From NCBI GenBank assembly GCA_026692885.1, contig JAPLNJ010000853.1:1-50416 (forward strand): 50,416 bases of DNA, written 5' to 3'. The notes under the pieces were generated by a model, which was not told the origin of the DNA, ran no database searches, and saw only the letters and a list, made by a program, of their open reading frames with translations. The stretch comes from Planctomycetota bacterium. Its GTDB lineage: Bacteria > Planctomycetota > Planctomycetia > Pirellulales > Pirellulaceae. How positions within the stretch are numbered: the first letter of the stretch is position 1; the number at the start of each line of letters is the position of its first letter. Shown here in pieces: positions 1 through 8,417 of the stretch. The translations under genes and the position numbers were made by a program.

Positions 1-150
1 GTTTCTGGACCACGCCACGGGTCCGCAACCGCCTCACTTCTTCCGCCGCATCCCGCCCGCCGCCGGAGGCGGCGGGCGGGATGCGGCGGAAGACAGTACG
101 GCTGGCGCCTGCCGACGTAGTGTACGAAACCCAATTCCACCTGGGCAAAC
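1..150. repeat. Dispersed repeat, copy 1, with a 26-bp hairpin
   Basis: Positions 39-64 and 68-93 form a perfect 26-bp inverted repeat around a 3-base loop. The whole stretch recurs in reverse complement at about 21700-21860 with a diverged but clearly related sequence, including the hairpin and the flanking text CGACGTAGTGTACGAAACCC. It contains no convincing gene. The apparent open frames here are by-products of the GC-rich repeat. Confidence 0.85.
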
Positions 151-259
151 CCGAATGGTACGAGGTTAAACGTAAGTCGTTGTCATTCCGCCACTTCCCC
201 CACTGGGCCTGCCCCAGCAGAAAAAGGGTTTGGTCACTAATAGCAGTACCCCATTATTC

Positions 260-317
260 CCCTTCGTCTTCGTCGCATTCACCGCCGCCTGCGGCGGCGG
301 TGAATGCGGCGAAGGGG
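260..317. repeat. GC-rich inverted repeat
   Basis: Arms reading CGCATTCACCGCCGC and its complement face each other with almost no loop, flanked by CCCCTTCG and CGAAGGGG. It is a strong hairpin in gene-free DNA and of the same style as the 39-93 hairpin. Confidence 0.75.
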
Positions 318-423
318 ACGGGGTGTGGTTGCGGTACGCGGCCTTTCAAACCTCTTGTCCACTGGGGCAAGCCCAGTGGGGATCGGAGGTTAGGCTTAAC
401 CTCGTGCCATTCGGGGCAAGCCC

Positions 424-545
424 GAATGGGGACCCGACATGCCAAGCTGGAACAAAAGCCGGACCAGATCTCACCATGGCAAGGAATGGGGACCCGACAT
501 GCCAAGCTGGAACAAAAGCCGGACCAGATCTCACCATGGCAAGGA
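424..545. repeat. Perfect 60-bp tandem duplication
   Basis: The bases from 424 recur exactly from 484, giving 62 matching bases at a period of 60 with no mismatch. The unit contains ACATGCCAAGCTGGAACAAA, which also occurs with one change (in reverse complement) in the second dispersed copy near 21660-21690. The perfect identity suggests a recent duplication or an assembly artefact. The rest of 546-739 holds no gene that I can support. Confidence 0.9.
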
Positions 546-739
546 CTCTCTGGGATACAATTTTGCGCCGCCCAGACCCGGGGGCGGGTGGCTTTGCAGT
601 TGCGAGTAGCAGAATTCGCCAGAATTCTGGCCGTTTCGCCGCGCGGCAGTTACCCCGCTTCCGCCCGAAATCTGGCGATTTCGGCTACTTTTCGTCGAAA
701 CTCGCAACTTCAAAGGCGGATGGTGGATGGCACCCGCGG

Positions 740-1399
740 TTACCGCACCGACAACGTGTACTCGGGGTGGCCCAGTTCGTCGAGGCGAGAAGTCAGCCGA
801 AATGACTTGCGGAAGACAGCCGATTTAAGCCAGCCCGATTGCGTACGGGTGGTCACGTAGCCCTGTCGGCCAAATTTCAGAATATCGAATTGCAGGCGGT
901 TGCCGCGGGCGTCCACCAGCCAGTACTCCGGAATCCCTGCCTGCCAGTACAACTCGCGCAGCACCACGGTATCCTTCCGGACGGAACTGGTACTGACGAC
1001 CTCCAACACCATGTCGGGTGCGCCTTCGAGTTCCAAGAAACCTTCGCCGCCTTCGATCAGCTGGACGCGGCCCCGCTGCAGACTTTCGTACGACACGAAC
1101 GTCCCGTCCGGTTCCGTGGACAGGCCGGCGTCGAGGTGGCTCACCAGAGTGCGGTCTCCAAAGAACCGCCCGCGGCGGTCAGCTTTCAGTAACCCGAAAA
1201 TCACCGAGGCATATTCCACTTTGACTTGGTTATGTGTGAAAAGTTGTTCCGGCATCAGATCCACCCAGACTTCGCCTTGGAGATGGGAGAATCGCCCGCG
1301 TTCGGGAAAATCGTCAGACCGCGCCCAGCGACGAAACGAATCCAAATCGACGATGCGATCGGGAATGCGAATCTGCTCTTCGAGAACAATAGTGCTCAT
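740..1399 (-). CDS. Uma2 family putative restriction endonuclease-like protein
   Basis: This 219-residue protein matches the Uma2 (DUF820) family, a PD-(D/E)XK nuclease-fold group of unproven function that is abundant in planctomycetes and cyanobacteria. Visible signatures are GEVWVDLMP near residue 42, TEPDGTF near 95, PDMVLEVVSTSS at 128-139 and GIPEYWLVD at 155-163, which carry the usual acidic residues. The start is placed at the ATG at 1399, which has GGGAG upstream. The longer open frame runs through an inverted repeat (1486-1592) and is not credible as coding. It stands alone, upstream of tex on the same strand. The family is confident; nuclease activity is inferred only. Confidence 0.85.
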   Translation of the reverse strand: MSTIVLEEQIRIPDRIVDLDSFRRWARSDDFPERGRFSHLQGEVWVDLMPEQLFTHNQVKVEYASVIFGLLKADRRGRFFGDRTLVSHLDAGLSTEPDGTFVSYESLQRGRVQLIEGGEGFLELEGAPDMVLEVVSTSSVRKDTVVLRELYWQAGIPEYWLVDARGNRLQFDILKFGRQGYVTTRTQSGWLKSAVFRKSFRLTSRLDELGHPEYTLSVR

Positions 1400-1485
1400 T
1401 GCCGACTCCCTACCAACCACCGGCCGTTCAGCGACCGCCAAGCATTCTACCACAGTCTGGACCCGATGGTGCAAGACGCGCAAGG

Positions 1486-1592
1486 CGAGCGGCAGGAAAT
1501 AACTTACCCGTAGGTCGGCCTTTCCAGGCCGATCGGGACAGTCTTGGAAGACCATCCTACATTAAGTTGGGTAAGTTATTTCCTGCCGCTCG
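1486..1592. repeat. Nested inverted repeat upstream of the Uma2 gene
   Basis: Outer arms at 1486-1509 and 1569-1592 are a perfect 24-bp inverted repeat (CGAGCGGCAGGAAATAACTT and onward). Inside sits an independent GTAGGTC...CATCCTAC palindrome (1510-1560) related to the copies at 11377, 13965, 15701 and 15783. One repeat appears to have landed in the loop of another. A regulatory role is possible but not shown. Confidence 0.85.
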
Positions 1593-1643
1593 CGCAAGCG
1601 AGCGATCCCTACCGGCCGAGACAACGCCACACCCAGGCGGGCC

Positions 1644-3827
1644 TCAGGCCAGCGTTTGTTTCCGCGACAGCGCGATCCGCTTGCGCTCCGTGTCCACTTG
1701 CAAGACCTTCACGCGGACGATGTTTCCTACCGCCACCACCTCGGTCGGATCCTTGACGAAACGGCGATCCAACTCCGAGATGTGAATCAGGCCGTCCTGA
1801 TGCACACCGATGTCGACGAATGCGCCGAAGCGGGTCACGTTGGTCACCACGCCCTCCAGGATCATTCCCTCGCGCAAGTCCGCCAGTTCGTGGACTCCGT
1901 CGGCGAATTGCACCACGCGGAATTCCTGACGCGGATCGCGGCCGGGTTTCTCCAATTCGCGCAGGATGTCTTCGATCGTCGGCAAGCCGGCCCGTTCGTC
2001 CACGAACTGCCGCGGATCGAGTTGCTTGACCACCGCCGCGTGGCCCACCAAGGCGGCGGGTGATGTGCCCACGGCTTTCGCCATCTTCTCGACCAGGTAA
2101 TAACTCTCCGGGTGGACGGCGGAGTTGTCCAACGGCTGCGAACCGCCGCGGACCCGCAGGAATCCGGCACTCTGCAAGAAAGCCTTGCTGCCCAACCGCG
2201 GTACGCAGCGCAGCTCGTCGCGGCGGGAAAATGCTCCGTGGGCGTTGCGGTATTGCAGGATCGACTCGGCCAGCTTCGGCCCGATCCCCGACACGTAACT
2301 CAACAACGACGCGCTGGCCGTGTTCAGATCGACCCCGACCAGGTTGACAGACGACTCAACCTCCCGGTCCAAGGCTTTGCGGAGCAGGGTCTGGTTCACA
2401 TCGTGCTGGTACTGGCCCACGCCGATGGACTTGGGGTCGACTTTGACCAATTCGGCCAGCGGATCCTGCAGACGCCGGGCGATACTGATCGCCCCGCGGA
2501 CGGTCAGGTCGAGGTCCGGGAACTCCGCCCGGGCGGTGTCGCTGGCCGAGTAGATCGAGGCGCCCGATTCGTTCACCGCGACCTTGGCCACCTGCCGGCC
2601 GCTGGAGCGGATCAGCGAGGCCACGAAGGCATCCGTCTCGCGCGAGGCGGTGCCGGTCCCGATGGCGATCAGTTCCACCTGGTGCCGATCGATCAAGGCC
2701 AAGAGGATGTCGGCGGCCTCCTCGGTCTTGTTGTGCGGCGGCGTGGGATAGACCGTCGTGTGCTCCAGGAATTTGCCCGTGGCATCGACCACCGCGACCT
2801 TGCAGCCGGTGCGGAATCCCGGATCGATGCCCAGCACCACGCGTTGGCCGGCCGGCGGAGCGAGCAGCAACTCGCGCAGGTTCTGCGAAAAGACCTGGAT
2901 CGATTCCTGGTCCGCGGCCTCCTTCCGCTCGGCCAGCAGGGCGGCTTCCACCGACGGGAACAGCAGCCGGTGGCAGGCATCCTCTACGGTCTGGGCCAAT
3001 TCGCGGCGGAAGAGGAACGCTGGATTCGTGACCAGTCGGCCCGTCAGCCGGCAGATCACGGCCTCGTCGTCGGCTTCGATGCTGACCTGCAGCACGTCTT
3101 CGGCCTCCCCGCGGCGCATCGCCAGATAGCGGTGCGAGGGGACCTTGGCCAGCGGCTCGTGATGGTCGTAGTACATTTCGAACTTGCTGGGCTGCTCCTT
3201 CCATTCACGCCGCACCTGGGCGACCAGCCCGCCCTGCTGTAACGCCTCGCGCACCACTCCGCGGACCTCCGCCTGATCCGCCCATTCCTCGGCCAGGATG
3301 TCGCAGGCGCCGCGGAGCGCAGCCTCGCTGTCCGGAACTTCCCGTTCCGGGTTGACGTACGGCCGCAGCACGGCCTCGCGCGAAACGCCCTGTCCGGGAT
3401 TGACCTGCGCTCGCAGGCAGGCGGCCAGCGGCTCCAGCCCCCGCTCTCGGGCCAAGGTGGCCCGCGTGCGGCGTTTGGGCTTGTAGGGCAGGTAGATCTC
3501 TTCAAGTTCTTTCTTGTCCCGGCAGGCCAGGATCTTCAGCCGCAGCGGTTCCTCCAACTGACCCTGCTCGTGGATCGTCTTGAGGATGGTGTTCTTGCGC
3601 TGGGCCAGTTCGCGGAAGTAGGCCAGCGCATCCTCAATGGCCCGCAGCGCGGCTTCGTCCAGTGCGCCGGTCTGTTCCTTGCGGTAGCGGGCGATGAAGG
3701 GAATCGTGTTGCCCTCGGCGAGCAACTCCGCCGCCGCGCGCACCCGGGCCTCTGGCAGTCGGCAGACCACCGCGATTTCGCGAATTTCCTGCTCCAGATC
3801 AAACTCGAATCCGACCGTCTCGCTCAT
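1644..3827 (-). CDS. tex: Tex family S1 RNA-binding protein
   Basis: This 727-residue protein has the full Tex architecture: N-terminal helical region, a YqgF/RNase H-like core beginning near residue 328 (VVLGIDPGFRTGCK), helix-hairpin-helix segments (DLNTASASLLSYVSGIGPKL), and a C-terminal S1 domain from about residue 650 (GVVTNVTRFGAFVDIGVHQD). Tex proteins bind nucleic acid and associate with transcription in characterised bacteria. The chosen start is the ATG at 3827 (MSETVGFEF). The upstream extension of the frame translates a repeat hairpin and lacks homology. The start has only a weak, distant Shine-Dalgarno match. Length is normal for the family. It is transcribed away from the DedA gene. 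Confidence 0.95.
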   Translation of the reverse strand: MSETVGFEFDLEQEIREIAVVCRLPEARVRAAAELLAEGNTIPFIARYRKEQTGALDEAALRAIEDALAYFRELAQRKNTILKTIHEQGQLEEPLRLKILACRDKKELEEIYLPYKPKRRTRATLARERGLEPLAACLRAQVNPGQGVSREAVLRPYVNPEREVPDSEAALRGACDILAEEWADQAEVRGVVREALQQGGLVAQVRREWKEQPSKFEMYYDHHEPLAKVPSHRYLAMRRGEAEDVLQVSIEADDEAVICRLTGRLVTNPAFLFRRELAQTVEDACHRLLFPSVEAALLAERKEAADQESIQVFSQNLRELLLAPPAGQRVVLGIDPGFRTGCKVAVVDATGKFLEHTTVYPTPPHNKTEEAADILLALIDRHQVELIAIGTGTASRETDAFVASLIRSSGRQVAKVAVNESGASIYSASDTARAEFPDLDLTVRGAISIARRLQDPLAELVKVDPKSIGVGQYQHDVNQTLLRKALDREVESSVNLVGVDLNTASASLLSYVSGIGPKLAESILQYRNAHGAFSRRDELRCVPRLGSKAFLQSAGFLRVRGGSQPLDNSAVHPESYYLVEKMAKAVGTSPAALVGHAAVVKQLDPRQFVDERAGLPTIEDILRELEKPGRDPRQEFRVVQFADGVHELADLREGMILEGVVTNVTRFGAFVDIGVHQDGLIHISELDRRFVKDPTEVVAVGNIVRVKVLQVDTERKRIALSRKQTLA

Positions 3828-3848
3828 CACTGCGCTCGCTTCCTGATA

Positions 3849-3947
3849 AATCTCCCCTCGCCCTGGTACTCCGGGGAGAGGGGGTAGCCGAAGTCGCGAG
3901 ACTTCGGTTCTGGCGGTTTCATTCCGAAGTCTCACGACTTCGGCTAC
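3849..3947. repeat. Two adjacent hairpins upstream of tex
   Basis: Positions 3849-3883 form a CTCCCC...GGGGAG hairpin that recurs at 15359-15390 and 17631-17662. Next to it, 3884-3907 and 3924-3947 are 24-bp arms (GTAGCCGAAGTCGCGAGACT type) with one mismatch. Both lie between tex and the DedA gene. They may influence the tex leader but are more likely members of dispersed families. Confidence 0.85.
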
Positions 3948-3979
3948 TGCTGTTAACTCGCAGCGTTACGATCAAAGCC

Positions 3980-4061
3980 TCCGCACGGCTGGCAGAGCCA
4001 GAGCACGGATGTTCTTCTTCTTCGGTCTTCATCCGTGCTCTGGCTCTGCCAGCCGTGCGGA
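3980..4061. repeat. Perfect 32-bp inverted repeat
   Basis: Arms at 3980-4011 and 4030-4061 are fully complementary around an 18-base pyrimidine-rich loop. This is one of the strongest hairpins in the window. The remaining DNA to 4383 has no gene I can support. Confidence 0.9.
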
Positions 4062-4383
4062 AAACATAACCTGGAAGACACAGACATCACGTCAATTCAA
4101 AATTTTCAAGCGGCCAGGCCGGGGGTGCGGCGCGGATACATTCGTCCGCTGGCTATCCTCCGTTCGCGCCAACTCCCCCCGGCCCAGCCATCATGGGCCG
4201 TCCGCTGCGGACGTCCGCAGGAGGCGAATTATACACGCCTTGCCCAGATCGCAGCAAACCCATGTCCAAGAGCGCCGCCCCAGCGGTATAACATCAAGCA
4301 AGTGTCGCTCTGGCTCAGGGACGTGCCATCCGTCCGAGCATTTTTCTGTCCATTATTTCCCGTCCGTACGTGAGGAATGTCCT

Positions 4384-5016
4384 TTGAAATCGGAAGGCCA
4401 ACATCTGTTCCGTTTGCTCCTGCTGGTCGCCATCGTGCTGGCGATTCCCATCCTTCCGTTCCTGGGCTTTGGCGAAGCGTTGGAGGCCCGCATGACCGGC
4501 TGGCTCAGCGACACGCTACCGCCGACAACCGTGGCGATGTTGGTCATCGGCCTGCTGGCGTCCGATATTTTTCTGCCGGTACCGTCCAGCGTGGTCAGCA
4601 CGTTTGCCGGCAAGATGCTGGGCTTCTGGGCTGGCACGGCCGCCACTTGGTGCGGCCTGACCAGCGGTGCGGTGTTCGCGTTCTGGCTGGTACGAGTCTG
4701 TGGCCGCCCGCTGGCCAAGCGACTGTCCAGCGACGAGGAACTAGCCCGCATGGATGCGTTAGCAGCACGCTTCGGGGTGCTGGTGCTGGTCCTGACGCGA
4801 CCCGTGCCGGTGCTCGCCGAAGCGAGCGTGCTGTTGATGGGCACGACGCGTTTGGCGTGGTGGCGGTTCCTGCTCGCCGTGGGGCTGAGCAATTTGGGCC
4901 TGGCGGCGGTTTATGCCCTGTTGGGTGATCGCGTGCAGCTGCCGTATGCGGCAGCCGCCGCCCTGGCCCTGCCGCTGTTGGCCGCGATCCTCGCGCGATG
5001 GTGCTGGCGGCACTAG
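4384..5016 (+). CDS. DedA/VTT-domain (SNARE-associated) membrane protein
   Basis: A 210-residue inner-membrane protein with several hydrophobic segments and a VTT/DedA-type core, seen in FLPVPSSVVSTFAGKMLGFW with later LTRPVPVLAEAS and WWRFLLAVGLSNLG. Family members are implicated in lipid-carrier or lipid scrambling. The substrate here is unknown. The start is set at a TTG at 4384 with GAGG eight bases upstream. The longer frame from 4009 begins in a repeat hairpin and has no membrane or homology support. The stop codon falls within the first bases of a repeat element (5015-5185) and overlaps the convergent SGNH gene by 4 bp. Confidence 0.8.
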   Translation: MKSEGQHLFRLLLLVAIVLAIPILPFLGFGEALEARMTGWLSDTLPPTTVAMLVIGLLASDIFLPVPSSVVSTFAGKMLGFWAGTAATWCGLTSGAVFAFWLVRVCGRPLAKRLSSDEELARMDALAARFGVLVLVLTRPVPVLAEASVLLMGTTRLAWWRFLLAVGLSNLGLAAVYALLGDRVQLPYAAAAALALPLLAAILARWCWRH

Positions 5017-6347
5017 CACCAAACGGTTTTCCGGTCCTGGCGCGTACAGCATGAGATTTTACGGTTCCGCAGTGCCGGGCCCCAGGCAGGGCTCAGACGT
5101 ACAGAATTCAAAATTGGCGGACAAACCACTCTGACTTGGCAAAGTCGCCAAACCGCCAATTTTGAATTCTGTACGTCTGAGCCCTCGCGGCGCTGGCTCA
5201 TGCGGAGCTTCAACGTGTGCTCGCCTGGCTGCAGATCGGTGGCCAGCATCACGGTCCGTGGATAGTGCAGGCCCTGGCTATAGCGATGCAACAGATGCAC
5301 CTCTTGCGGCGGCCCGCCATCCACGCTCGCTTCTACCACTCCCGCGTCCGGACCCGCCACCACGTACGCCCCGACCGCCGTGCCCGTGAACGCGAGCGTC
5401 AACTCCGCGCCCGGCTCTTCGGCACACAACATCGGGATCTGCGTGAAGCGACTGCGCGACGAACCCTTCAGACTCTTCCAGTCGGGCACCTCCAGCTTCC
5501 AGCCGTGCAGGCTGGTGGCTGTCTTGGGATCCACAAAACGGCCCTTGCCGTAATTCCCCGGATCGAGTGGTTCCGCAGGCAACAGGTAAGCGGTCGGCTT
5601 GGCGTCCGCAACCCAAGGTTCGTGCCACGCCTGGTTCAGCAGTTCGTCGATCAGGCCGGCGCATAGCGCGTTTCCGAAGGGCGCCGGATGCACGCCGCCA
5701 AACTTCTCCCAGGTCAGTTTTCCCGCGTCGATCTGCTCCGTGACCTCCTTGGCCAGGCCGATGGTCGAAATGCCGTAGTGCTTGGCCACTTCTTCATGGC
5801 TGGCGATCGAGACAGGCGTCTCACCCGCACAGTATGTCTCCATCATCCCCGGATTGACGAAGTACGTGATCACGATATCCATCCTGGGATTGTGTCGGCG
5901 AGCCTGTCGAAGAATGCCCTCCAGGCCGCGGATGCACTCGCGGCGGGCATGGCCCGCGTCCTGGTCGTCGTTGACCGCAAACTCGATGAACAACAGATCG
6001 ACCGGGCCTTGGCTGAGGACGTCCGTGGACAGTCGAAACGCCCCGGTGGTCGAACAGGTCGACGAGATGCCTGCGTCGGTGAAGCTGAACTTGGTGTCCG
6101 GAAACCTCCGTTGGAGCAACTCACAGACCAACGGCCGATAGCCGTTCATCTCGGTGATCGAGCCGCCCAGGAAGGCCACGTGCCCCGTCTTGACGCGTTC
6201 GAACTGCAGCCGGGCATTGCTCAGACTGCCCCGCAAGTGAATGTTCGTCCCCAACGGCGGCGAGTTCTCTGCTGCCTGCGACGCCGGTGCGCACGCCCAC
6301 CACAGAACGACAAGTCCCACCGCGAATAGCCGACGACCGATCTGCAT
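5013..6347 (-). CDS. Secreted SGNH/GDSL-type hydrolase with repeat-derived C-terminus
   Basis: This 444-residue protein has a signal peptide (MQIGRRLFAVGLVVLWWACA) and an SGNH hydrolase fold: block I as FLGGSITEMNGYR, block III-like FAVNDDQDAGH and the block V histidine in FGGVHPAPFGNA. Substrates are probably acyl or acetyl esters of saccharides, but none can be named. The C-terminal half looks like a beta-sandwich accessory domain. The last 50 or so residues (after TLKLRMSQRRE) are translated from a palindromic repeat element at 5015-5185 and are not expected in homologues. GGGGGA precedes the ATG. It lies downstream of the ThuA and redoxin genes on the same strand. Confidence 0.85.
   Translation of the reverse strand: MQIGRRLFAVGLVVLWWACAPASQAAENSPPLGTNIHLRGSLSNARLQFERVKTGHVAFLGGSITEMNGYRPLVCELLQRRFPDTKFSFTDAGISSTCSTTGAFRLSTDVLSQGPVDLLFIEFAVNDDQDAGHARRECIRGLEGILRQARRHNPRMDIVITYFVNPGMMETYCAGETPVSIASHEEVAKHYGISTIGLAKEVTEQIDAGKLTWEKFGGVHPAPFGNALCAGLIDELLNQAWHEPWVADAKPTAYLLPAEPLDPGNYGKGRFVDPKTATSLHGWKLEVPDWKSLKGSSRSRFTQIPMLCAEEPGAELTLAFTGTAVGAYVVAGPDAGVVEASVDGGPPQEVHLLHRYSQGLHYPRTVMLATDLQPGEHTLKLRMSQRREGSDVQNSKLAVWRLCQVRVVCPPILNSVRLSPAWGPALRNRKISCCTRQDRKTVWC
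5015..5185. repeat. Palindromic element at the 3' end of the SGNH gene
   Basis: It begins AGCACCAAACGG (5015), the same end sequence as the element at 15428-15673, and contains perfect 33-bp arms at 5088-5120 and 5153-5185 (GCTCAGACGTACAGAATTCA core). It supplies the stop codon and last residues of the SGNH gene and overlaps the DedA stop codon. Confidence 0.88.
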
Positions 6348-6362
6348 GACAATCCCCCAATT

Positions 6363-6503
6363 CGTTTAACCGCGACCCAACGGGGAGCGCGCCCTGAGAC
6401 GCTCTGCATCTCCTGCCTGACAACCGCCAAACTCATTTAACCCGGAGCCAACGGTGACGGCGCGCCGGTCTCCTCGCCGTCGCCGTTGGCTCCGGGTCAA
6501 ACG
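6363..6503. repeat. Repeat half-copy plus inverted repeat between SGNH and redoxin genes
   Basis: Positions 6363-6391 are one arm of the GCGACCCAACGGGGAGCGCG family that is complete at 22173-22254. Positions 6435-6503 form an inverted repeat with arms around CCGGAGCCAACGG. The redoxin stop codon (6497-6499) is inside the right arm, so the hairpin could act as a terminator. Confidence 0.8.
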
Positions 6504-7090
6504 ACGCCGATCGGATTGAAGTAGCCGGGCTCGTTCCCCGCCTGCCACTTGATGTTGCAGCCCAAACTGGGGCGATGTTGCTCGGCGACCGGCCGTCCGG
6601 CCAGCACGGCCTCAATCGCGGCGGTCAAGTCTACACCGGTCACCGGAATGTCCGAGCGTGGCCGGCTGGAGTCCAGTTGGCCACGGTAGACCAGCTTCCG
6701 CCCACGGTCGTACACATAAAAATCAGGCGTGCACGCGGCGAAGTAGGCCCGGGCTACGGCTTGCGTGGAGTCCCAAAGATAGGGAAACGTGTAGCCCCGC
6801 TGCGCGACTTCCCGAACCATCGCCTCCGGCGCATCGTCCGGGTATGCCAGGGTGTCGTTCGAGTTGATGGCCACCACAGCGACGCCCCGCTGTTGGTACT
6901 CGCGGCAGAGTCTGGCCAGCGTGGGCGCGATATGTTTGACGTACGGACAGTGGTTACAAATGAACATAACCAGCAACGCCGGTGCCCCGGCAAAATCGTC
7001 CAGCGACACCGTCTGGCCATCGACGTTCACCAAGGAAAACGGAGGTGCTGCGATACCCAGAGGCGACATCGTACTGACCGTCTTGACCAT
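6497..7090 (-). CDS. Thioredoxin-fold redoxin (AhpC/TSA-like) family protein
   Basis: A 197-residue cytosolic protein with a thioredoxin/peroxiredoxin fold. The active-site-like motif is FICNHCPYVKHI near residue 43-54, with a CxxC pair, followed by AVVAINSND and a VYDRGRKLVYRGQLDSS strand typical of the redoxin family. No signal peptide is visible. It is likely a thiol-disulfide protein, substrate unknown. GGAG lies nine bases before the ATG and is part of a 15-bp tandem repeat that also holds the stop codon of the preceding ThuA gene, so the two genes are closely coupled (21-bp gap). Confidence 0.88.
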   Translation of the reverse strand: MVKTVSTMSPLGIAAPPFSLVNVDGQTVSLDDFAGAPALLVMFICNHCPYVKHIAPTLARLCREYQQRGVAVVAINSNDTLAYPDDAPEAMVREVAQRGYTFPYLWDSTQAVARAYFAACTPDFYVYDRGRKLVYRGQLDSSRPRSDIPVTGVDLTAAIEAVLAGRPVAEQHRPSLGCNIKWQAGNEPGYFNPIGVV

Positions 7091-7120
7091 GATTTCTTAC
7101 TCCGCGATTTCTTACTCCGC
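7091..7120. repeat. Tandem 15-bp repeat at a gene junction
   Basis: GATTTCTTACTCCGC occurs twice in a row. Read on the minus strand, the first copy ends the ThuA gene (GAG TAA) and the second supplies a Shine-Dalgarno GGAG for the redoxin gene. The duplication created a second ribosome-binding site after the stop. Confidence 0.9.
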
Positions 7121-8104
7121 TTTGAGATCCAGATCGCCCAGGGCGTACTGGATGCCGTCCAGGTAGAAGCGGTCCACCGCGGGATCCTGGAAGACGTTCG
7201 GCCCATGCCCCAACGAACAGTAGAACACGCGGCCCTGACCGACGGCCTTGATCCACGCCACGGCGTAGTCGTTATCGGGCCGGCCCAGGGGCTTGCCGCT
7301 CTTAGGATCCACTCGATTCTTACCTGTATCGGGCTCGATCACCACCTTGCTGGTGTCGGGGTCCGACAGGTCCAAGCTCAACAACACGCGACGGTCCGCG
7401 CGTGTGTAGGGTTCGCGAAACATGTAGATCTCGTCCTTCAGCTGGAAGCCCTTACCCGCAAAGGCCCGCAACAAGACGTGATCGGGTTCGTCCAATTTGA
7501 AGGCCCAGGTGCCGCCGCCGCCCCAGGGATGACCGGCGAACAGCCCACCGATCATCTTGGCCGCTTCGGGCCAGTTGCCGAAGTTATCGGTGGCGGCGTG
7601 AATGCCGACCAGCCCCTTCCCGTGCTGGACAAAGTCGAGCAAAGCCTGCTTCTTCTGCTCGTCGGGGAACTTCAATCCTGTGGTGTTGTTCAAGACCACG
7701 GCGTCGTACTTCGCCAGGTTGGCCGGATCGAAGACTTCGTAATCGCGGCTGATGTCGGTCGTCCACGCGCCGGTCTTCTGGCCGGTAAGTTCGATCGCCT
7801 GATTGCCACCAGCGATGCCGCCGCCGTGAAAAAAGCCTTCGCAACGCCAGAAGACCAGCAGCTTGCGGGGTTGCTTCGGTGTGGCCGTAGCCTTGGCCGG
7901 CACCGCCAGATCGATCTTCTTCAGGTCGTTGTCGGAGAGTTGCGGCAGCTGGTCCTTGTCGGCTGGCTTGGACGCCGGCTTGGCAGCGGGCGACCGTTCC
8001 TTGCCCTTGTCCGCGGCGCCAGGCAAGCCTGGCACCAGCAAAGCCAAGCAGAAGGCCACCGCCAGGGTCCAGATCAATACGTGTCGAAGAGTGTGACAAG
8101 TCAT
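7112..8104 (-). CDS. Exported ThuA-domain protein
   Basis: A 330-residue protein with a signal peptide (about residues 1-30), a Lys/Pro/Ala-rich linker and a ThuA-like glutamine-amidotransferase-fold domain from about residue 80 (KLLVFWRCEGFFHGGG, YDAVVLNNTTGLKF, GLVGIHAATD, VFYCSLGHGPNVF). ThuA domains are linked to sugar utilisation. Planctomycetes have many secreted copies, usually of unknown substrate. AAGGAG precedes the ATG at good spacing. It is the first gene of a probable ThuA-redoxin-SGNH unit, and extracellular glycan processing is a plausible shared theme, by inference only. Confidence 0.9.
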   Translation of the reverse strand: MTCHTLRHVLIWTLAVAFCLALLVPGLPGAADKGKERSPAAKPASKPADKDQLPQLSDNDLKKIDLAVPAKATATPKQPRKLLVFWRCEGFFHGGGIAGGNQAIELTGQKTGAWTTDISRDYEVFDPANLAKYDAVVLNNTTGLKFPDEQKKQALLDFVQHGKGLVGIHAATDNFGNWPEAAKMIGGLFAGHPWGGGGTWAFKLDEPDHVLLRAFAGKGFQLKDEIYMFREPYTRADRRVLLSLDLSDPDTSKVVIEPDTGKNRVDPKSGKPLGRPDNDYAVAWIKAVGQGRVFYCSLGHGPNVFQDPAVDRFYLDGIQYALGDLDLKAE

Positions 8105-8220
8105 GTGGGTACTCCTTGGCGAGTATTATCATCCTTGATCCCAGCGTTCCGCAAGCGGGCGCGGCGTCGTTCCCCGAAATCCGTTGGCGCTGATGTCTGT
8201 AACAATTTTTTTGAAAAATA

Positions 8221-8249
8221 TTGTCAGCTAGTTCGCGAACCGCTATATT
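8221..8249 (+). promoter_or_regulatory. Sigma70-type promoter of the first DUF1559 cassette
   Basis: TTGTCA (8221-8226) and TATATT (8244-8249) are separated by exactly 17 bases. The same hexamers and spacing recur before the second cassette at 11514-11542 within a conserved leader, which is comparative support. The predicted untranslated leader is about 160 bases. The rest of 8105-8417 holds no gene. Confidence 0.7.
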
Positions 8250-8417
8250 ACTGCCGAAGATTGAATCAAGACGGTTTGCGTGTGGCTGGTGAGCGATTGA
8301 CGGCAACTTGGAGTCGCGGTCTGGCCTGCGTGGTCTTTTCATGAAGAGTTCTAAGCGGGTACTTCGCCCTTTCTTCCTCTCACTTCACTATCCCCGCTTC
8401 GGGGAGGGAGTACGTTT

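Noticed and set aside
81..860. Open frames in the first 860 bases
   Set aside because: They translate the hairpin, the 60-bp tandem repeat and simple GC-rich sequence; the same peptides reappear from the inverted copy near 21700.
2112..3242. 376-codon frame opposite tex
   Set aside because: Antisense shadow without domains; tex motifs are continuous on the other strand.
6575..8344. 589-codon open frame on the plus strand
   Set aside because: It lies opposite the redoxin and ThuA genes, which have clear family motifs and ribosome-binding sites; GC-rich coding DNA often leaves the opposite strand open.
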